Shown here piece after piece: positions 22,735 to 33,525 of a DNA stretch of 64,000 nt. The stretch is from Leucaena leucocephala (taxonomy: Eukaryota > Streptophyta > Magnoliopsida > Fabales > Fabaceae). Each line of letters starts with the position of its first letter. Position 1 is the stretch's first letter. The DNA lies in the NCBI GenBank assembly GCA_037074615.1, contig CM073545.1, positions 16,572,001-16,636,000 of the forward strand, written 5' to 3'. The translations under genes were made by a program, and so were the position numbers. Below the pieces are notes generated by a model that ran no database searches, was not told the origin of the DNA, and worked only from the letters and a program-made list of their open reading frames with translations.

Positions 22735-23823
22735 TGTCGTTCACAGCAGCTCTGAGAGGGGGAAAAGGTCAAAAACAGAAGTTGAAACGGAGAAAGGCAT
22801 ACAAGGGAGGGAAATCAAATATGAATGAAGCCTATGTATAGGACCTCCCGCGTGTCACGTGAGTTCGTTGAGTTTGTTATATCTTTTTTAATTTATTTTT
22901 TCATTGTCATAATTAGTTTGTTATCTACAGCGTGACTGCGTCCCCTCCTTGGTAATTACTAGTAGTAATTAATAATTGATGCCATATTTTCTGGTAAAAT
23001 AATAATTGAAAATGATGAAATATAAAACACGAGTTATTCAACAGCCGCTTAAAATATGAATTGAACCCCTCTTTAAAGAATATGAAATGGGTTAAAGTTT
23101 AATTTTTCCTTAAAAATATTCACGTATAAACAGTTAATATATAAAAGTTTTTTTTTTTAGAGAAATGTTATCCAAGAGATGTTTAAAACATAGCAATCAC
23201 TTAAAATTGACTGACATAGTACACTCAGCACACATTCAACACAACCACCTCATCATCCACGTCACTTATCCTCTCCCTCGCCATCAGCTCCTTCTCCTTC
23301 TTATCTCTTTTTATTTTTGCCAATACTTCTTCTTATTCTTATCAAGATGATCGGTGAACTTAAAAAGAGAAATCAAAGGCAATATTTCAATGATGCTTTC
23401 AAGTCAAAGGATGTAGAAACTCCTTTTCTTCCCATGATACTGTGGCAATCCGAAAAGGAGAAATTAAATTCGTGAACATCAAGTGGGCTCATCAACAAAA
23501 ACATGAACCAGGCAATCGGATTCATCAACCAAAACTGATTATACAAAAATCTGAAAACATAAACCCCCAAATTTATACAGACGACACAAAATTTTCATCA
23601 GATGAATTACTTTGGCTCTCTACATCTCTTATCAACGATCAATATGGGATGAAGAGGGAGTGGGGTAGAAGATGGAAGCCACCGAGTTATGCTATTTTTC
23701 TCACCAGTCAGATTCACGAATACCGCCTTTGCATTCTGCATCCGCGTCGTCAGCATCGACACCATCACTCTCAGCTCCGACGGGCTCATCCACGGCCAGT
23801 CCTGAAATTGGTCCACCACCCTG
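22735..23823. other. Promoter of the QT-repeat gene and a frame-rich region of unclear origin
   Basis: The left part is the 5' flank of the leftward gene. From about 23200 the DNA becomes less AT-rich with several overlapping frames on both strands. On the minus strand, 23690-23800 reads WPWMSPSELRVMVSMLTTRM followed by NAKAVFVNLTG and a GTGAG donor-like site, as if it were an exon fragment of an unknown gene. It abuts the tubulin fragment. Confidence 0.4.
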
Positions 23824-23961
23824 ACTGAAGGGACCAGATCTAACGGAATCCATGGTGCCAAGCTCGAGATCTACGAGGACAACATGCCGTCCTCGTCGCA
23901 AGAACTTGGCTCCGATCTGGTTGCCGCACTAGCCACCTTGGATGTGGAGGGTTTCTCTCAT
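23824..23961 (-). pseudogene. Beta-tubulin gene fragment, broken
   Basis: From the ATG at 23961 the minus strand reads MRETLHIQGG, a TAG stop where beta-tubulin has Gln, then CGNQIGAKF. After an internal deletion of roughly 40 codons a second tubulin segment follows in another frame (LVDLELGTMDSVRSGPFSQ). Both segments are characteristic of plant beta-tubulin residues 1-21 and about 65-85. Similarity ends at 23824, where unrelated sequence begins. The conserved first-exon sequence, premature stop, deletion and abrupt end show a dead, truncated copy. Confidence 0.8.
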
Positions 23962-24353
23962 TTTGTTCCGGGGAAAATGGAGAAGGGAGGGTTTTGCTGA
24001 GGACCAAGGAGGTCGAATAAAGGTGGAGGCACAAGAGAAGATCATGTTTCTGAGAGGGGAGAGATTCACAGAACAGGGAGAGAGAAGGGGGGAGTGGGGA
24101 GTGCCACGTGTGTTACAGAGTCAAATACCACGGTCAAAATTAACTTGAGTGATATTGTTCGAAAAAAAACTTTTATACATCAGTGCTCCTGCACGAATAC
24201 TTTCAAAGTAAAATTGTAGCTTAACTCAATAGGGAATTAATGAGTATAATTATAATAAGTTTAGCTAAAGTGAGAAAATATTATTTATATTTAGTCATAT
24301 TTAAATTAAAAGCCATCATTTTAGCTAGCTGTATTTATACGGACAACTGCTCA
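23962..24353. other. Intergenic DNA right of the tubulin fragment
   Basis: The left part (to about 24140) is purine-rich and less AT-rich, with a CACGTG at about 24100; the right part is AT-rich. No gene is supported. Confidence 0.5.
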
Positions 24354-24823
24354 ATTATAATTGAAAAAAAAGACAGAAAAGATCTTTTCAATTTTAAAAA
24401 GATAAATAGGGTATCTAAATTTTAAAAAAGACAGATTGGATAGAGGTTTAATCTATCATTTATAAATTTTTGTGCAGAGTTATAAATACTATTATGAGAG
24501 TTATAAATACCATTATAGGAGTTACAAATATTATTGGTAGAATTTTAAATATTATTGGCAAAGTTACAGATATCATTATAAGAGTTATAAATACATTGAC
24601 AGACTTGTAAAAAATGTAATATCGTCTTTTACCTCAAATTTGTAAAAGATTGTTTGTAACTCTATCCATAGTATTTGTAACTCCCATAATGATATTTGCA
24701 ACTCTACACAAGAATTTGTAAATGACAGATTAGGCCTCCTGCCCAATCTATCTTTTTTAAATTCAGAGACTTTTTTATTTTTTAAAAATTAAAAAAAAAA
24801 TTGTCTTTTTTCTATTATAATTT
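24354..24823. mobile_element. Foldback (inverted-repeat) element, about 470 bp
   Basis: The two halves are inverted copies over almost their whole length. The left arm runs ATTATAATTG, AAAAAAGACAGATTGG, TTAATCTATCATTTATAAAT, then GAGTTATAAATAC units. The right arm, read in reverse, runs ATTATAATAG, AAAAAAGATAGATTGG, CTAATCTGTCATTTACAAAT, then GAGTTGCAAATATC units. Inside are about five imperfect direct copies of a 24-27-base unit built on GAGTTATAAATACCATTATA. There is no coding capacity. It looks like a MITE or foldback element; no target duplication could be fixed. A transcript would fold into a long hairpin. Confidence 0.75.
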
Positions 24824-25616
24824 ACTGACAAATTATCAAATTCTTAACGGTAACAGGATTTTTTCCCTTACTAATTTATTGAAAAATTCTAAACCTTAAT
24901 CCAATGAAACTATTCAAAATTTCATAAATTTATTAAAACCATTATAGCAAAAATGTAAGGTTTGAATTCAAGTTTAAAATCTTTCTTCTGTACCTCTAGA
25001 AGTGTTTTCTAAATTTAGAAACATGTATTAATTAAATTCGTACGACACCTAAACTTTTATGTCCTAACAAAAAAAAAATTCTTCTATGAAAGAAACAACA
25101 AGTGAGACAGTCCAAAGAAAAATGGAGACTACCAAACTAGACACTATTCACAGAATCTAAACCATTATATCAAGTACTAGCTTATGCCAAATAATTGCTC
25201 CCGGCCAAGCCTCTTAGTCATTTTCTTTCTCTATCATCTTTTTCTGTGTCTCACTCTTAAGCAACATTACAGCAGGGACAATAATTAATATTGGACCCTT
25301 TTTACAGCCTTTTCCCTTCCTGTCATGTTCCTAATTCGCAATTCTTTTTCCTGTTCATTTTCACACACACATATATAAAGAACCTTTTAAACAGAAAGGA
25401 AGAAAGAAGATATACATTTATGATTGAAAATCCTAATTAACATGAAGCTGATTTCTCTAAGGTTTATATCTGCCTAAAGCTCTCCAAAATTTATATGCCC
25501 CTTGTGTTATCAAGGTAAATCTTTCTGAACTAACGAGAATTTCATGCATTCTTGGAGCGCCTACGGCATGCTTCGGCCCAGAATGCGAAAAATTAAAGGG
25601 GTATAAATTATGGAAG
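24824..25616. other. 3' flank of the TTL gene and intergenic DNA
   Basis: The right part is the presumed 3' UTR of the leftward TTL gene. The rest is AT-rich without a supported gene. Confidence 0.6.
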
Positions 25617-28483
25617 CTAGAGATTGCAACAGTTCCTCACAGAATCCTCCAACAACTGGTGGCTTGGCCTTATCATCTCCATCACCTTCTCTCCATTTGC
25701 ATATATTCTGAAGCTTGGCACTGTTGTTATGCTCTCAGCTTTTGCTACACTTGCACAGTCTTCCACATCCACCTGCAAAATTGATTTTGGATCAAGCTAA
25801 TAAGAAGGATCAAGTGTAATTTGCATACAAGATAACATGATTCTTAAAATTTCATACCTTGATGAATTTAACATATGGGTATTGAATGCAGAGCGTATTT
25901 ATGAAAGGGGATATTTTTTCACATTGCTCATTAAATGCCTTCTTGAAATGAACCACTGAGATACCTGAAAATTGAGGTTCTGGCTTTAGACAAAATGAAT
26001 GGGACGAGAAATGCTGCAAACAAAGAGACCAAGAATTGAAAATACCAGAAGAAGCAATTGCAGCTTTGAATCTACCTAATGTAGAGACCTCTTCAACCTC
26101 AAGAACAAGTTTTGAACCCCAATCTTCCCCGCGAGATTTACTCAATGCAAGCTGAGCCCGATGAAGAGACTCGGCAACTTCACTGTCTCTAGGAAGTTCA
26201 CGCTTTAATGCTTCATAATCTCTTATAGCATCTCCCCACCTTTCAAGCTGAACACATCATTTTAGTCAACCAACCAATCATTGTACACTTGTGACTGTAA
26301 TGCTCAGAAGCAAAGGCACATTGAAAGAGAGTTCACCTTAGAATTTGAGGCAGCCCTACGGAGAAGGGCCTTGGGACAGTTTGGTTGGATTTGCAGAGCA
26401 TGGTTGCAGTCCTCAACAGACTTTTCCCACAGTCCAAGTTTAGACCAGCAAACAGCTCTATTGCAGAACAACACATAGTTGGAACTATCATATTTGAGGC
26501 CTTCTCCATAAGCAGAGCAAGCATCAGAAAATCTTCCCCGGCCAAAAAGATCGTTGCCTCGAGAGCGAGCCCTTGCCACTATTTTCACAGTATTTACTAC
26601 CTTTGCAACTTCCATGTTGCTATAAGCTATCAAACTAGCCTTCTCTGCTTCTGCTACTGCATTCTCAAACCTGCCATAAAAAAAAGGAACCATCTTCTTT
26701 TTGTTTTTTTGTTTTCCTCATTTGCATTGGAAGTTGATGATTCTTACCTTCCTAAGGCCATCTCAACCTGAGCTCGAACAAAGGGAACATATGCTTCACC
26801 AACCATACCAAAGAACTTGGTCTGAGAGCAACCCTCAAGCTTTGGAATGTTGGAGAGGGTAGACTCAGCGTCGTCAAGAAGATGAAGTTTCAAATAGGCT
26901 TCAGCTTTACAAGCCACAAGCTGCAAGTAGAACTCACCCAAGAAACTATGGAGTATCACTGAGAAATTCAGATTATATATATATTTTTTTGTATGTATGT
27001 ATATAAGAGTGGAGTATACCTGGGGAGAGTAATCTGCTCCAACAGCAATGGCTGCGTCTGATTCCCTAACTGCGCTTTTCCAATCACCAATCTTTCGTGC
27101 TTCTGCACATCGTTTCAAATGCTTCTCTAATAGCCCCAATTTGTGCAGTTCAGATTGATCGACCTGTTTTCCAGGAAGACACATATGGCTCTGCGCATTC
27201 TCAACCTGCCCAAAGCTGAAGAAATTCCACATCTACTTCAATTTTAAACTCGCCAACAAAAATTCCAAAATTTCAAAGCAAAGAAAAACAGTTCGAATTT
27301 CAAAGCTATAGCCGAAAATTATGAAAACTGTTCATATTTCACAGTAACCAGCATCAAATCCACGTCACAGATGCCAAAACAAAGATCAATCATTCGCATA
27401 TCAAAACGAAGTCAAAGATAAAAGGTCAGCAAAAACTTGTCCGTCAACGACACAATTACAAGAGAACTAACTGATAAAAGCATAGATATGATATGAGTTG
27501 AAAAACTGAAAGAGCACTAACCGCAGATAGAGTGAAGCCAGTCTCTGATGAGTCCTGGCATAACCAGGGTCCAATTTCACAGCTTCTTCGCACTCCTTCG
27601 CCGCCACGGCCAACTTCCCCAGTGCCGTCAATGCTGCCGCTCGATTACTCCGGTAAGCAGGATTATTGGGTGATATGGAGATTGCGCTATCGTACAACGA
27701 CAATGCCTCCGCAAAGTGACCGCTTCTATATAGCTCATTTCCAGCTTTCTTAACCTCCTCAGGATCAGAACTACTCATTGCCCGCTTCACAATGCTCGAA
27801 ACCCCTCCGAGCTGAGAATTCCCGGCGACATTGTCGTCGACGATGACGTGCGCTCCATTGCCCAATTTCCCGCCACCGCGCATTATGTTGCCTCGGCCGT
27901 AGTTTACCGTCCCTGAGCCCAAAACATCAGTTCTATTGGGCGTTCTAGGCGCCAAACCGGTTTTTGAGATCTTCCCTGTCGGACAAATATTGCCGGTTGG
28001 GAGCAAATTACTCCCTGAAGTTGCACCATTTGAATGACTGTTATTCCCCGAGCTGCTAGAACTTCCACCGGAGTATATTAACGGCGCTCCAGCTGAAACC
28101 GATCTCCTATGACCCGGCTTAGTGCGTCGGGATGCCGAAGGCGATGGAAGGCTCTCGGAGGCGTTTGAGTTGGTCTCCCGGAGCTCACCGGAGTTGTTGC
28201 TGAGCTTCCCGTCCGGTTTACTGGGCAACTTGGCCACGGTATTTCTGCTTCCGGAAACCGATCCGGCAGAGGAGCTGGAGCCGCAGCTTGAGGTGTTGTA
28301 AGAAGCGCCGGAGCCGGCAGCGTTAACAGTGGCAGGGGTTTTCAATGGAGAAACAGGAGAACCCAGATCGAGTTCTTTAAAATCAGGCTTGTTTCTGTCA
28401 GAACCCAACAAATCGCGGAATCGAGTAGTGAGAGAATCGAACCCTCGTCCCTGCATCGACTTCCCATCCCCAGTCTGCGACAT
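25617..28483 (-). CDS. TTL: TPR repeat and thioredoxin-like protein (TTL family)
   Basis: Seven exons (27522-28483, 27020-27215, 26748-26920, 26337-26670, 26046-26247, 25858-25964, 25617-25772) join in frame to 709 residues, close to the roughly 690 usual for plant TTL proteins. Residues 1-210 are Ser/Gly/Asn-rich and disordered. TPR motifs follow from about residue 235 (KKAGNELYRSGHFAEALSLY, YRSNRAAALTALGKL) and again in the second half (GNDLFGRGRFSDACSAYGEG, CNRAVCWSKLGLWEKSVEDC). The last 110 residues form a thioredoxin-like fold (VPSFRIYANGEKV) without the redox CxxC; the site reads SVVHFKKAFNEQCEK. TTL proteins act in osmotic stress tolerance, brassinosteroid signalling and cellulose synthesis as scaffolds. 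Exon-intron phases all agree. Confidence 0.95.
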
Positions 28484-29311
28484 TCTCTTTGTCTCTTTAT
28501 TCCGTGGTTTATTTTACCCAAACATCATTCCCCGAAAAACGAGCCTCAGTTATTAGAAGCAGCAAATACCAGCGAATCCGATAAGGGCAAGACTGAAGAA
28601 CTTGAAAAGAAGAGAATGGCAGAAGGAGAATGGGGATTCAGAAACAGAGAACTGGGATAGTAGGAAGCAAAGAATGTATATATGAAGGTAGATTATAGAA
28701 AGAGTAAATGACAGAAGAGGTGGAGGGGGAGAGAGAGAGAGAGAGAGAGAGAAGTACTCTTATATTTTTCTCTGCAACTCAGTCTCTCTCGCGTTTCCCT
28801 GCCTGAGCTGTTAAGGTTATTTCTACGTTTCCTTCTTTTTCCTTTTAAACATGATGACGACTCACCACCACATGAAGTATTACTACATTTGCTATTTTTC
28901 ACACATGCCCATAACTTTCAGTATTGTTATTTTTGACCCCCTTTTATATGATTTTGAGAATCTAAGTTATTAACTATATTCGATGGAAAAAAATGATGGT
29001 ATTTCCATATAATGGTAATGTATCTGATGAATAAATAACACTAACTTGACTATGTGCAGGGAAAATAATAAAGTCTAGAGTCAACGGAAGGTAAGACTTT
29101 TAATATTGAATTTCCTAACTTGATTCCATTTTTTATGGTAGGTACAACATTTGCCCTTAAAATTGAATGGCCGATTCAGGGGATTATATCGAGTGATGAT
29201 GTGCTTACGTGTACTTGATGTCCACGATTAAATATGGTGGGCACTAAGGCATGATATTTCTGTACCTCCGCACCTCCATGCACCGCCATGATATTAATAA
29301 CATCATCTCAA
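28484..29311. other. TTL 5' UTR, promoter and upstream flank
   Basis: A TATATA motif on the minus strand near 28675-28685 lies about 190 bases before the ATG. A GA repeat sits just upstream of it. Beyond 28900 the sequence is AT-rich and ends at the LINE target duplication (29312-29325). Confidence 0.55.
28730..28752. repeat. GA microsatellite in the TTL promoter
   Basis: About eleven GA units lie some 250 bases upstream of the TTL start codon. GA/CT repeats are common in plant core promoters and leaders, where they can bind BPC-type factors. Confidence 0.8.
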
Positions 29312-29388
29312 CATCTCGACTCCTTTCTTTTCCTTTTTTTTTTTTTTGGTAAAGAGGGGGGCTATAAGCCCAATACTACTAAAATAAA

Positions 29389-32300
29389 TTAAACTACATG
29401 GGGATGAACTCCCAAACACACATTACGAACAAGATGTCTCAGAGTTGAGGGACAAGAGTGCCATATCTTCGTCATATTCAACCCTTGCTTGGCAAGGCCA
29501 TCTGCCAGTTTGTTCTTACTTCTGGGTATATACTTTATCTCTAGCTCCCAAGTAGCCTGAATCAGAGCCTGAATTCTGGATAATAAAAGACTGTCTCTAT
29601 CTCCTCCCCAATTAGAAAGCATATTAACCACATTTTTAGCATCCGTTTCAAGAATAATTCTCTTAAAACCCAAAGATGAAACTAATTTAAGCCCTTCATA
29701 CATAGCCCATTGTTCAGCTTCCATTGCACTGCAAATTCCCAATTGAGTAGAAAATCCAGTAACCCAACTCCCACCATGATCCCGAACGACTCCACCACAG
29801 CCCGCCATATTCAGAGATTTACTAAGAGCACCATCCACATTTAATTTGACCCATCCCTGAGGAGGTGGGTCCCACTCATTCGTATCAGTTGGAGGCATAC
29901 CATCATCAAAAGAAATCTGTTGGATCTGCACAAACCCTTTCCAAATTTTCATAATAACAGAATAGGGATCCAAAGGTTTGCTGAACTCCTGATCAAACAA
30001 ATTTTTGTTCCTCCAATTCCACAAACTCCAAATTGTAACACCCCATATAAGACTCCAATTAGCATTACCATCTTCACTTAAATCTCTTTTAAAGTTTAAA
30101 GCAAACCAATCTCTTAAGGAGGCATTAAAGAACGCCGGAGCAAACCTAGGATTAATAAGTCTGCTCCACAGTTGACTAGCATAATAGCAATCGCGAAGAA
30201 CATGCAAAACATCTTCAGTATCTTCATAACAATAATGACACAATGCAGTTGACGCAGACCACCTACTCCTCCAAATATTTGTAGGCAACCGATTATTGAA
30301 AGCCTTCCACATAAAAACCCTGATACGCTCCGCACCCCTCCACTTCCAAATATCTTTATAAATGGCACTGTAATTACTCGGCATTTGCTTTTCAATAAGA
30401 TAATACGCACTTTTTATAGTGAATATCCCATCATTTGTAGCATTCCATATCATAATGTCATTGCCAGCACCCTCCATCGCAGGAATCATACTTCTTAATC
30501 TTTGAAAAATCCATCTGGGAATAACATTAGCCAGTCTTTGATAATTCCAACTCCCAGCCTCCACCCAATCTACCACTTTGCTAGCCTCTTCTTCAACAGA
30601 AAGCGAACGAAGACACATCTCTTTTAAACTTTTATCAGGAAAGAGCCACTTATCAGTAAAGAAATTCACCAACTGTCCATCCCTTATCTGCCATCTAGTT
30701 CCCAAATCCACAATATCCTTTTGCTGAGAAATAAACTTCCACAGAAGGGAATCCCCTTGCCTAGCCTCCAGCAAATTTTCCTCGTTTCTAAGAATGTATT
30801 TGTGTAAAAGCACATCTGCCCATAGCCCTTTGTCACCATTAACCAGCTTCCAAGCAATTTTGGCTCCACATGCACGATTAAAGGAATCAAGCTTCTTGAA
30901 TCCTAACCCACCATATAACTTAGGTCTCACAAGCTGATCCCACCCAATAGGATGAAATCCATGAGGGCTATGGCTATTACCCCAAATAAAGTTTCTTTGC
31001 AGCCTCTCCACTTCCTTACAAATAGAGATAGGAATTCTAGCCACTTGCATAGGATAAACAGGAATGGAACTCAGAACAGACTTTGCCAAGGTGATTCTAC
31101 CAGCAACAGACAGCGTATTCTCTTTCCAAGCAGCCAATTTGGATTGAACCCTGTCAATAATATATTGAAAAGAATCTCTGGGTTTCCTCCCTCTGATGAT
31201 TGGAAACCCCAGATACTTCCCAATATCCACAGAAATCGCCATCCCTATAATCCTACTAATTTTAGCTCTCATACTGCTTTTTACTTTAGGAGAGAAAAAG
31301 ATAGAAGATTTGCTTTTGTTAATTTTTCCTCCTGAAGCAAGACAAAATTTATCGAGACAGCTCATCATACAAGTAGCTTGTTTTTCAGAAGCAACACCGA
31401 ACAAAAGAAGGTCATCAGCAAACATAAGATGGGAAATATGAGGACCGCTTCTTGTAATGAAAATAGGCTTCCAATCACCTGCATTCACTGTATCAGTAAT
31501 CAAGTGGGACAGTCTATCCATGCAGAGCACAAACAATAAAGGTGAAATAGGATCTCCTTGACGAAGCCCCCTTTTAGGATAGAAAAAATCCGTTTGAGAT
31601 CCATTCCACAGTAAATTATACGACACAGTTGTAACACAATCCATAATAAGCCTTATAAGATTATCTTCTAAACCAACATCTATAAGAACATGGTGAAGAA
31701 AATCCCACCTAATTCTATCATAAGCTTTCTCAAGATCAATTTTACAAGCCATTAAGCCCGTCTTACCTCTAGCTTTCTTCATCGTATGCATAATTTCTTG
31801 GCCTATAATAATATTATCCTGGATCTGCCTGCCCTTTATAAAACTTGACTGAAAAGGAGAGATTAACTCATCCCTAACATTCCTTAATCTATTAACAATC
31901 ACTTTAGTAATACATTTATAATGCACCGTGCATAAAGCAATAGGTCTAAAATGGCTAATTACCTCAGGGTGCTCCCTTTTAGGAATAAGAGAAATCAACG
32001 TTTTATTAACATTAGCATCAATAGACCCATTTCGGAAAGCATTTCTAACAAAATTGCATAAAGATTTTCCCACCAAAGACCAATTTGATTGGTAAAATAT
32101 AGGAGAAAAATCATCAATTCCAGGAGCCTTATACGGCCCCATAGCAAAAAGAACATCCTTAATCTCCTTATCAGACGGAAGTTGACACATATTGGTAAGG
32201 CGATGTTTAACTTCCAAAGGAAAATTAGACTCCGTTTTAATATTACAAAAATTACTGTCAGAAATATCGTAAAGGTTCTTAAAATAACTTGTAGCCATTA

Positions 32301-33456
32301 AGACTAAATCAGAATCCTTCTCAACCCATTTGCCACTATCATCCTTAAGCGAAAGAATTTTATTTTTCCTTCTTCTCATTTTTGTTTTCAAATGGTAAAA
32401 ACGAATATTCCGATCCCCTTTATTAATCCAATCAGTTCTGGCCTTTTGAAACCATTTAATTTCCTCAAGCATCAAAATGTTTTCTAAGTCATCTTGCAAA
32501 TTCCTTTCAAGGGAATTTAGAAAAGTCGAGTGAGTATAAGCTGGCGAGCTTTGAATACCCTTTAAACGAGCAAGCAACCTTTTTTTCTGTTTTGCAACAA
32601 AACCAAAAACATTTCTATTCCAATCAACAAGACATCTGCCTAAATGATCTAATGAAGCATTAAAATTCCCCTCATCTTTCCAGACATCAGATATAAAATG
32701 TCTAAAGTTTTCATGTGCTAACCACATAGCCTCAAACCTAAAAGGTCTTTGTTTACCAATAAAAGAGTAATTATGAAACTGCAGAACAATAGGATTATGA
32801 TCAGAAAATTGAGTACGAGAAAGTACCTTCAACACGCCCTCAGAAAGAACATCCAGAAAAATTGAATTAGCCAAAGCACGATCAAGTCTTTCATAGAGGC
32901 GAGAGCAACCGGTAATTTGAGGACCCTTCCAAGTAAACTTTGGCCCTTGGAAGCCCATGTCAGAAAGTCTGCAATCCCTAACTCTATCCTGAAACCAATT
33001 AATCCTACTATTGGAGGGAGCTACTCCCCCAATCCTTTCATCTATATGCAATATATCATTAAAATCTCCAAAGACTACCCACGGCATATTAATAGTACTA
33101 GCTAAAGAATTCATATAATTCCAAAAAACTTGCCTAAGATTATAATGAGGAATAACATAAACAGCAGTTAATAGAAAAGGAGGACGATATGGTATTTCAC
33201 ATTTTAAATGAAAAAATTGCTTATTTTCCATTAGCACAGAAACTTTAATTTGATTAGATTTCCATGTAACAATCATACCTCCTGAACGCCCTTCACTGGG
33301 AATCATCCTTAAAGCATCATATCCCCAATTTTCAAGAAATCTAAAACGACTAGCAGATGAGCACTTAGTTTCTGAGAGAACAATCAGACTTGGCTTTGGC
33401 CCCAAACAAACAGCCTTTAGATTTCGGAGAAGCCCATTTGCACAAGCTCCTCTCAC
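29389..33456 (-). CDS. LINE ORF2: endonuclease, reverse transcriptase, RNase H
   Basis: The frame is open for 1355 residues to the stop at 29389 and continues upstream to a TAA at 33502-33504. No ATG occurs in the first 50 codons; the family start WNVRG is preceded by TTATTATAT and the codon at 33456 is GTG. An apurinic-type endonuclease spans residues about 1-225 (GDFNDI, SDHNP). The reverse transcriptase spans about 480-740, with the catalytic FADD near 680. A zinc-binding linker (CHYCYEDTEDVLHVLRDC) lies at about 1085. RNase H covers about 1200-1340 with D, E, D, D in NVDGA, MEAEQW, ETDAK and ADGLAK. It nicks target DNA and copies its own RNA into the genome. How translation starts is unclear. 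Confidence 0.93.
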   Translation of the reverse strand: MRGACANGLLRNLKAVCLGPKPSLIVLSETKCSSASRFRFLENWGYDALRMIPSEGRSGGMIVTWKSNQIKVSVLMENKQFFHLKCEIPYRPPFLLTAVYVIPHYNLRQVFWNYMNSLASTINMPWVVFGDFNDILHIDERIGGVAPSNSRINWFQDRVRDCRLSDMGFQGPKFTWKGPQITGCSRLYERLDRALANSIFLDVLSEGVLKVLSRTQFSDHNPIVLQFHNYSFIGKQRPFRFEAMWLAHENFRHFISDVWKDEGNFNASLDHLGRCLVDWNRNVFGFVAKQKKRLLARLKGIQSSPAYTHSTFLNSLERNLQDDLENILMLEEIKWFQKARTDWINKGDRNIRFYHLKTKMRRRKNKILSLKDDSGKWVEKDSDLVLMATSYFKNLYDISDSNFCNIKTESNFPLEVKHRLTNMCQLPSDKEIKDVLFAMGPYKAPGIDDFSPIFYQSNWSLVGKSLCNFVRNAFRNGSIDANVNKTLISLIPKREHPEVISHFRPIALCTVHYKCITKVIVNRLRNVRDELISPFQSSFIKGRQIQDNIIIGQEIMHTMKKARGKTGLMACKIDLEKAYDRIRWDFLHHVLIDVGLEDNLIRLIMDCVTTVSYNLLWNGSQTDFFYPKRGLRQGDPISPLLFVLCMDRLSHLITDTVNAGDWKPIFITRSGPHISHLMFADDLLLFGVASEKQATCMMSCLDKFCLASGGKINKSKSSIFFSPKVKSSMRAKISRIIGMAISVDIGKYLGFPIIRGRKPRDSFQYIIDRVQSKLAAWKENTLSVAGRITLAKSVLSSIPVYPMQVARIPISICKEVERLQRNFIWGNSHSPHGFHPIGWDQLVRPKLYGGLGFKKLDSFNRACGAKIAWKLVNGDKGLWADVLLHKYILRNEENLLEARQGDSLLWKFISQQKDIVDLGTRWQIRDGQLVNFFTDKWLFPDKSLKEMCLRSLSVEEEASKVVDWVEAGSWNYQRLANVIPRWIFQRLRSMIPAMEGAGNDIMIWNATNDGIFTIKSAYYLIEKQMPSNYSAIYKDIWKWRGAERIRVFMWKAFNNRLPTNIWRSRWSASTALCHYCYEDTEDVLHVLRDCYYASQLWSRLINPRFAPAFFNASLRDWFALNFKRDLSEDGNANWSLIWGVTIWSLWNWRNKNLFDQEFSKPLDPYSVIMKIWKGFVQIQQISFDDGMPPTDTNEWDPPPQGWVKLNVDGALSKSLNMAGCGGVVRDHGGSWVTGFSTQLGICSAMEAEQWAMYEGLKLVSSLGFKRIILETDAKNVVNMLSNWGGDRDSLLLSRIQALIQATWELEIKYIPRSKNKLADGLAKQGLNMTKIWHSCPSTLRHLVRNVCLGVHPHVV

Positions 33457-33525
33457 ATTCCAATATAATAAACTATCAATAAAAAATAATAAAATAATTT
33501 GTTACTAAAATCACACATAAAACAC

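Noticed and set aside
23442..23828. Plus-strand frame of 128 codons
   Set aside because: It is the antisense of the tubulin and adjoining exon-like pieces and has no domain of its own.
24354..24823. CRISPR-like array
   Set aside because: The repeated GAGTTATAAATA units are imperfect, lack uniform spacers, and are arranged as inverted halves; the genome is a plant nuclear genome.
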